Shown here in pieces: positions 57,801 through 64,000 of a DNA stretch of 64,000 nt. The stretch's first letter is position 1, and each line of letters opens with the position of its first letter. The translations under genes were made by a program, and so were the position numbers. Below the pieces are notes generated by a model. It made no database searches. It was not told the origin of the DNA and saw only the letters and a program-made list of their open reading frames with translations. Source of the stretch: Mytilus galloprovincialis. Its lineage: Eukaryota; Mollusca; Bivalvia; Mytilida; Mytilidae. The stretch is taken from the NCBI RefSeq assembly GCF_965363235.1, contig NC_134844.1, forward strand, positions 51,890,872 to 51,954,871, read 5' to 3'.

Positions 57801-58225
57801 AGTTCCAAATGGTGAAGTTGAAATCATCCCTTCGTAAATTTTACGGACGCCATCACGAGTTGGTTGACCGTTATGGAATAACCGTTTCACAAATGATATC
57901 GGATATGTTCCTTACGTCGTAACTACAATCCCCTTCCCTTTCATGAATTTGACCTACCGAATTAGACTATTTACCGGATTTGTAATCACATAAGCAACAC
58001 GACGGGTGCTGGATGTGGAGCAGGATCTGCTTACCCTTCCGGAGCACCTGAGATCACCCCTAGTTTTTGGTGGGGTTCGTGTTGTTTATTCTTTAGTTTT
58101 CTATGTTGTGTCATGTGTACTATTGTTTTTCTGTTTGTCTTTTTCATTTTTAGCCATGGCGTTGTCAGTTTGTTTTAGATTTACGAGTTTGAATGTCCCT
58201 TTGGTGTCTTTCGTCCCTCTTTTAC
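54855..58225 (+). mobile_element. Penelope-like element copy 2, full length, inactivated (Naiad-type)
   Basis: It begins with a hairpin-rich leader (TCTGCTGGTGGACATTTTGT...CGCCCAGTAG) and an ATG at 54936. It ends at the same 3' boundary (CCCTCTTTTA) as copy 1. Unit length is about 3.37 kb. It directly follows the truncated copy, the head-to-tail arrangement typical of Penelope-like elements. It lies in the intron between gene C exons 5 and 6. Confidence 0.85.
54936..57922 (+). pseudogene. GIY-YIG + reverse transcriptase of Penelope copy 2, with stop and frameshift
   Basis: The first open part (54936-57002, 688 residues) has a cysteine cluster (C84, C89, C94, C97), then a GIY-YIG-like nuclease: VVYGLECNLCGLVYDGETKG at 130-149 followed by a conserved Arg/His segment to about 230. 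A linker leads to the start of the reverse transcriptase. At 57000-57002 TTA of copy 1 is TAA here, and a base is lost near 57109 relative to copy 1. The palm and thumb resume in another frame (57113-57922: GIPMGTNCAP, YIDDVF, GVYISQLIRYSRAC). Most Penelope-like elements have the GIY-YIG domain C-terminal; an N-terminal position with a preceding cysteine motif is characteristic of the Naiad/Chlamys group. These proteins nick DNA and prime reverse transcription at chromosome sites. Confidence 0.85.
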
Positions 58226-60578
58226 GACAAATAATTCACGAAAAAATCCAAATATTTGGTTAATTTGTGATCATTGCAACGTGAACAGATATTTATTCAG
58301 TGAAACGTAAACGACTTTTAAAAAATAATTAAAAAGAAAACACTTTTTGAATGGCGATTTAAACTTTTATAATAATAGTTGTCAAAAACTGGTTTCATAA
58401 AGATTTATGTAAATAAATGTATACAATTATTTAAACTAACTATTAAAGAATAAAAGTTATCCACACATGCCTAAGGCAGCAAACATTTGATTTTCGGGGG
58501 GGGAGGGGGGCTATGGATATATATATATATATATACAACAGTTCACTGTAAATAAACCTGGTGATTGCTTTCACCAGTTGACCTTTACATATTTATCTCA
58601 CAAATGACAAAGGTTGTGTTTAAATGGCAAAGGCCATTGTCCTGTACTTTATTCATCAATTGTGAAGTGACAGCAGGAACTAAGACTCTTTAACCGAGTG
58701 TACTTATAAATTTTAAAGTAAGGATAGTACAGTTTTAAGTGCATACGGTAGCACTTAAACACACCTTCTGATGAAAATAAAACTGCTCATCCGTAAGGGA
58801 TGGCATAATTCTGTTTCGGACAATTGACCATTGTTTTGGGGGTTGGTTTTGCACTGATTATGATGATGTAGGCTTTGCAAAAAAGGATTTGTGATTGCGT
58901 CACACGGATATTTGACACTCATTTTCCAAGTCTTATGAGATACTTCCGGTTTTCGAAATATGAATGAAGTACAACTGTTCATGAACATATTTTAACACCC
59001 AAAACAAGTTGTAAAATAGACAAATCTACGAATTGATTTAATGTATCATATAATGCTAGTATGAAGCTTTAATTACTTATGACAAGACTTGAAATTTCGA
59101 TAACCACAAAAAAAAACAGATCTTTTAAAATAGCATCCGTTAATTATTATTTGGTATTACATCTTATTATTTCTGAAAATATGCAGCTTAAGAGCATCAT
59201 TTATCATAGTTCTAACGAAATAATATATTCAAGTAAACTTGTCCACATGAGGTGATTATTTTAATATGTAAATGAGATAAAATGATTGGGAGCATAAAAT
59301 AAAATTGGCAAATAATCCCTCTACCATTTTATCCAAAGTCTGTATTGCAATTGGCCTTACAAGGTAGTCTGGTACTCGTGCAGATTTATAGCAAGGTTAT
59401 TAATCTTTATTTTAACGACGGTTAGTTTCTTTCGTGTTTTTTGTCCATGATATTTTACAAATATTTTTATTTTACCGGTTTTTCATTTCATTTTAAAAGT
59501 GTGTAAAAAGGTAATAACAAAAATAATGACATTCGACGAAAGGTCAAACATAGAAAAAACCTAATCAAATGGGTCAAAATCTTTAATTGGTTTTACATAG
59601 GCGGTAATGGTAACGTTTTTTCCTGTAGCTCAGTCCATATCGTAAACTTGGATATGTATGATAGCTCGTTTCGAGGCTGTGACATTTTCACATATGTGGT
59701 TGAATTATCGGGATACGAAGTGAGATTACTTTTCCCGTAAATTAGCAAACCCCGAACATCCTTTTGTGATGCGGCTCCTTGTGGTAAAATACTAAAATAC
59801 CCTCCTTTTAACACAATAAGTTCTTTGAAAATTTAATACTTTCAACACATTCAATAGCTCCATATTTTTTACACATTTATTCTATGTTTCTCTACTTTCC
59901 GAATCACCACAAATAATTAAGTTCAGTCATTTGTTAAAAATAGAAACATGTCCAATATCACTACACAGAGATTTCTTCTGTACACGTGACTTTTGAGTTC
60001 CTCATTTCGAGGCGCGTTAGGGATGTTGTCCCAAAATGGCACAATGAAAAGTTTAAACAGATCAAACGAAATTAATGTATTCTTTATGCTCCTTATATAG
60101 ACAGTTTCGTTATTTAATTTGACTTATTTAATTCATGCGCCGCAGGCTATTAAAGTTATATGAAACGAGTTTCATCTAACAATATGACTCTTTGGTCGAG
60201 ATGTTAACTCTTTCACACGTTCACCGTCTTCATTCGGAATTTAAATTTATATTACAATAATTTACGACATATGACGTGAGAAGCAAATATCTTTTAAAAA
60301 CATCAACCGACAAATGCAATTTGTTTTATGACATATGTTATAACTTAGAGACTAAAAGACGAAGCTCCAATAGGGAACTTAATTCACACTCATATACATT
60401 TTTGTGTATAGACTGCATGCAAAAAGCTACCAATATTTGATTTGTGGGTATGCTTTTATGTGTATGTAATGCAAGAATGTACAACATAACAGTCATATGA
60501 TGTATTAACTTCTTTCAAATCAATAATGAGAATGTTTATTTCACAGATCATGTAACATCTAAATCATTTTACTAGCAG
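58226..60578. other. Gene C intron, little recognised
   Basis: A G-rich run lies at 58495-58510 and a short (TA)n at 58517-58534. Otherwise AT-rich with spurious ORFs only. Confidence 0.45.
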
Positions 60579-60730
60579 AATATGTCGAGTGGAACATGGA
60601 TTGGGTCTTTTAAGTTGTGTGAATCATCTTACATGTTATCCCGTTACAGTCTGGTGTATAACAATGCTTCGTTTTCAGGTGGAACATACTGGCTATCTAA
60701 TACACGTAGATGGATTCAATGAACATGTAG
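60579..60730 (+). pseudogene. Gene C exon 6: CTLD-like first half with in-frame stop
   Basis: After ACTAGCAG| it reads MSSGTWIGSFKLCESSYMLS ... GTYWLSNTRRWIQ, then TGA, before the donor AG|GTATTTC. It aligns with 23480-23656 but starts in a different phase. Either an exon in decay or an altered transcript end. Confidence 0.55.
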
Positions 60731-60764
60731 GTATTTCATTTTGACTTCCAATATGCACTGAGTT

Positions 60765-61538
60765 CCAATGAAAACGCAACACTTGGTTTTTCAAAAATAA
60801 AATTCATATAAGAAATGATAATCTTTCAAATTAAATTATTCTTGATAATATTTTTAACCAAAGATCAATATCACATGAAAATGTTTCATTGTCATCTTTT
60901 GGGACGCAATAGGTAAACGAAACATCCAATGTCGAATCATCAACTCACAGTCCTAACAAAAAATGTTACAACCCCGTGGTGCTCCGCAATCTCGACAGCG
61001 GCGTGGAATTGGTCATCCCGAACGTTTAATGTGATCTCGAAGAATGGTTATATACTTGTCCCACAAAGCAAACTCAGGCTGACTTAAGGATATTGATGGT
61101 GGTTTTCATCGTCTAAACCTTGTCAAATCTGATGCCAAATTTGCTCGATCGGACAAAAAATCCGGCGAAAAGCATGACTTTTGCCCAAGGCGGGTACCAA
61201 ATCTCGATGGTACCACCACTGACGGTTTTCGGTCTACAGATTTCGAGGTTTACGCCAGACGGCAGTTTCTGAACAATAAGGTTGGGAAAATCATGACATT
61301 AGCCAAGTTTTAAATGACAGAATCGTGATAATGGTGCGTATCTTGAAAAGCGGTGAACTCAATTTGTGTCCGTTCAAAATGACCATCACTTCGTATTTGT
61401 TTAAAAAATCACTCAACCGGAAAGTTGTCGACAATTGTCTTAAAATTAATTTTCAACCAACTATACCAAGTTCTAATATAAATAAAATGAAATTTATAAG
61501 AATTTTTTTTAAAAACAAAAGTGTTGCGTTTTCATTGG
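60765..61538. mobile_element. Degenerate Tc1/mariner-like element
   Basis: The termini CCAATGAAAACGCAACACTT (left) and its inverse AAGTGTTGCGTTTTCATTGG (right) continue imperfectly for about 30 more bases. The interior, on the - strand, contains a decayed version of the PDLNPIEHLW-type region (TTTGCTCGATCGGACAAAAA on +) seen in Tc1 transposases. No open frame remains. It lies in the intron between gene C exons 6 and 7. Confidence 0.65.
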
Positions 61539-61629
61539 CATTTACTATATATCAGATTTAAGTAACCCACCGTTATAATAGCAATGCATGTATAATTCCT
61601 TCTGCAGGCATAAATCACATGAGAATATC

Positions 61630-61835
61630 ATTTTAAAAAGAGGGGCGAAAGATACCAGATGAACATTCAAATTCATTAATCAGAATTAATGGTAACCAAA
61701 CGAACAATAGTACACAAAACACAACATAGAAAACTAAAAACTAAGCAACACGAACCCCACTAAAAACTTGAGTTGATCTCAAGTGCTCCCAAAAGGAAGC
61801 ATATCTTGCCCCACACGAGACTATCCATCTCAATT
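61630..61835 (-). mobile_element. Penelope-like (Naiad-type) 3' fragment
   Basis: GGGGCGAAAGATACCAGATG, ACACAACATAGAAAACTAAA, CACGAACCCCACTAAAAACT and CTCAAGTGCTCC are the inverse of the 3' UTR of the 53-58 kb elements. Confidence 0.75.
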
Positions 61836-62364
61836 CACATGAAACTTTATATTTTTAACTTCGACGGCCGAAATCAACTTCTGATGACATTAGTTATATA
61901 ATGATGTAATCTATAAGGTACACTTCTTCACATATAAGTAGTAATAAATAGATTAACGGTTATGCTAGTCGGCACGATACAGCACGTACCCGTTTACTAT
62001 TAGCTGTGAAAACGTATTCGAAACAGCAATTCGTTTCTTCAGGAGGAGTGTGTGAAACCCGATCAATTAGCCATTTACCATAGAAGTTTTTAGTAATATA
62101 CTATGAGAATCTTTGCTTATTTGCAACACAAAGCTAGAATATGTTTAATTGCAAAGAAGAAAAGACTCACAACTAACATAAATATTTTTTTGTTATTTCA
62201 AACAAACAAAATTTTTCATAACTAAAAATTAAAAGTATTTCTTAACATAAGGACGTAATCACACTACTGATTCAGGACATAATGCACACAACAGATGAAC
62301 CGAAGTCATAACAAAGGATTAGAAACGCGTTCAATGTACACGTAGTTACCACGACCAAGTTCAA

Positions 62365-62600
62365 GAAAGAGGGACGAAAGATACCAAAGGGACAGTCAAA
62401 CTCATAAATCTAAAACAAACTGACAACGCCATGGCTAAAAATGAAATTGACAAACAGAAAAACAATAGTACACTTGACTCAACATCGAAAACTAAAGAAT
62501 AAAAAACACGAACCCCACCAAAAACTAGGGGTGATCTCAGGTGCTCCGGAAGGGTAAGCAGATCCTGCTCCACATGTGGCACCCGTCGTGTTGCAAAATA
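62365..62600 (-). mobile_element. Penelope-like (Naiad-type) 3' fragment
   Basis: GAGGGACGAAAGATACCAAA through CATGGCTAAAAATGAAATTG to CATGTGGCACCCGTCGTGTT is the inverse of about 54615-54850. It is less eroded than its neighbour at 61630. Confidence 0.8.
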
Positions 62601-63144
62601 CACATAATGACAAAAATGCGACTGCATTAATCTTCAAGAAATTAACAAATAAAAATATGATGTGGTAGTTAAGGTTTATATGACATACACCATGACAAAT
62701 AAAACAAGCAATCTTCTCAAACATGTTTTTAAAGATCAACGGAAACTGGTCATTTGACCAACACAGAATGAAATCATAAAAAATCGCAACACAAAGAGGC
62801 TTATATTATCCTAACATTTGAGTTGTGTTTTTACAACAAACAACCACTTTTATTTAAATAGATTTAATAACATTTTAATCGTGGGCGCAAAGATTGTTTT
62901 TACTAAGGAACTCAAGTACACATACTTCATTCCCTCTTTTTAATCATTATCGTGTGATTTCTATACTTACTTTTTTTGCTCATTTGAATTTTGTTTTCAT
63001 GTATGTAAATTGTATGTACTTGTTCAGAAATAGTTTAAAAGTAGTGTGCTCAAAATTTGAGTTGAATGCTGCCTATTCACTTGTTTTTATTAAATAGAAA
63101 TATCTATAAATATATAAACATCATTTCTAATGATTTCCTAATTA

Positions 63145-63304
63145 GTTACAAATCCTGAGTTCTGTATCGCTGCCAGACTTGATAAAGATGGCAGTCTCCA
63201 AAGATTTCCACTTAGATGTGACAGAAAACTACCTGGTTTGTGTGAAGGTCGTGAATGGACGCCAAAACATGTCTTGTCATCAGATGATCATGCACCAATT
63301 AATA
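63145..63304 (+). pseudogene. Gene C exon 7: CTLD-like second half with apparent frameshift
   Basis: The acceptor is TAATTAG| and the donor ATTAATA|GTAAAT. The left part reads NPEFCIAARL in one frame and the right part DKDGSLQRFPLRCDRKLPGL then CEG in the next. Together they align with gene B exon 7, so one extra base is implied near 63180. Confidence 0.55.
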
Positions 63305-63548
63305 GTAAATATATTATAACTCAATGTCTTAAAGGAATCAACATTTCATTAAAGCGTAGTTAAAATGCTAAATATAATTTGCATTCGATCGTCACATTAA
63401 CTTTCATAACAGGGTTTTGTACTTTTTGAAAATATGTTCACTGCTTCGAACTGTTGAAGTCGTACATTGTAACACATAACATACAGAAACAGGTCAGCAA
63501 CAAGTGGTGCACAGTTATTCGGATTTCAAATGTTTGGCTTTGAGCGTT

Positions 63549-63590
63549 CCTGATGAAGGTAAATCCAGAAAAGCGCTTCGGACGCAATAA
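63549..63590 (+). repeat. CTGATGA...GAAA...GCGCTTCGGACGC repeat
   Basis: It contains an exact CTGATGA box, a GG/CC hairpin, GAAA and a CTTCGG-capped GCG/CGC stem, the part order of a hammerhead. The closing pair of stem II and the base of stem III mismatch, so it is only hammerhead-like. A related copy (CTGGTGA) is at 30252-30295 and a partial one near 24365-24390. Confidence 0.4.
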
Positions 63591-63915
63591 ATTATATGGA
63601 ATCTCCAAAGCGAACACAAATTTTATCTAATAAAAATTCAAGGGCAGTTATAGTATCAAAGCATGTCCAATTCACGAAGTTCTTTTGTTTGTTCTTATTA
63701 TACAAATGACCTAAAAGATTTTGAACATCTGTATACGCATTCTGACTGTTTACATGCCCATTTAATTAGGTGTGTAATTTTTTTCAAAATAAGAATATGA
63801 GGCAAAGTTGTATATAGGTTAGAAAAATCAAAACTTTGAACAAATTCAAAATCTCCAATATAAGCATGCAATTTATCGAGTTCTTTGATTATATATCATA
63901 AAGTTATAAACTATA
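63575..63915 (-). mobile_element. Penelope-like second-family reverse-transcriptase fragment
   Basis: On the - strand it reads FVQSFDFSNLYTTLPHILIL (motif A region with the LYTTLPH box), then a diverged stretch, then FLLDKICVRFGDSI, which precedes motif B in these enzymes. There it stops abruptly at the AAGCGCTTCGGACGC repeat (63565-63585). At least one stop lies within. Confidence 0.7.
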
Positions 63916-64000
63916 TTATTGTCACATACACACACACGTATATACACACACATGTGCTTTGGTATCTTCATAAAGCTTATTTTGTTTTGTAGAAGTCCTT

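Larger units (their letters stand above)
42018..63304 (+). pseudogene. Gene C: paralogue of gene B, possibly decaying (overall span, incomplete at right)
   Basis: Exons corresponding to gene B exons 2-7 are at 42018-42188, 44152-44270, 51871-52024, 52820-52951, 60579-60730 and 63145-63304. The first four are open and join in phase, giving a CTLD half, a full WSC-like domain and another CTLD half. The exon at 60579 must be read in phase 0 to match its paralogue, although the exon before it ends in phase 1, and it contains TGA. The exon at 63145 needs a one-base shift near 63180 to align throughout. Membrane and tail exons would lie beyond 64000. The lesions could be real decay, alternative isoforms or assembly error. 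Introns hold the TGCDT element (exon 3-4), the Penelope pair (exon 5-6) and a Tc1 remnant (exon 6-7). Confidence 0.6.

Overview
The window is AT-rich, intron-rich eukaryotic DNA. It is crowded with short dispersed repeats whose phrases I recognise from marine bivalve genomes, most probably a mussel (Mytilus type). That assignment rests on repeat recognition and on the lineage-expanded gene families present, not on a marker gene. No tRNA, rRNA or CRISPR array was seen.

Host genes: three tandem paralogues, all on the + strand, make up the host coding content. They look like single-pass receptors. The pieces, in order, are a signal peptide exon, a half C-type-lectin-like (CTLD) exon, a WSC-like cysteine domain split over two exons, further CTLD-half exons, an unlocated membrane exon, and a cytoplasmic tail with repeated Yxx(V/L/I/M) motifs. 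Gene A contributes only its tail exon (1106-1466). Gene B (11619-31873) has seven extracellular exons whose splice phases all agree, plus a tail exon (31439-31873). Gene C (42018-63304, running off the right end) matches B exon by exon, but its later exons carry an in-frame stop, a phase break and an apparent frameshift, so it may be decaying.

Mobile DNA fills the introns. (1) 25369-29971: an apparently intact 4.6-kb DNA transposon with TA-flanked inverted termini. It has two convergent genes, a SWIM zinc finger + YqaJ nuclease gene and a THAP + DDE transposase gene (ISL2EU-like). It sits in gene B between the last ectodomain exon and the tail. (2) 16772-21759: a foldback-like element with 1.1-kb inverted arms made of ~24-bp tandem repeats; its spacer holds LINE and Penelope fragments. 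(3) 44470-49589: inverted arrays of units containing GGCCATTTTG flank a broken gene of the TGCDT/cysteine-rich-tail family on the - strand. That gene is interrupted by a 1.17-kb element (45823-46993) with palindromic termini and a 6-bp target duplication. (4) 53315-58225: a head-to-tail pair of Penelope-like elements with the GIY-YIG domain N-terminal to the reverse transcriptase (Naiad-like), one 5'-truncated and one full length with nonsense and frameshift lesions. At least ten more 3' or coding fragments of Penelope elements are scattered across the window. (5) A Tc1-like remnant (60765-61538), LINE fragments (10816-11080, 19449-20010) and small MITEs.

Small-RNA-like signals: several copies of a hammerhead-ribozyme-like sequence (cores of the GTC...GAC-GAAAC-GCG type) recur at 440-486, 24663-24712, 39085-39120 and 48918-48961, each degenerate at core positions. 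They resemble relics of ribozyme-bearing retroelements.

The remaining DNA is intron or intergenic sequence with dispersed repeats and no supportable genes.
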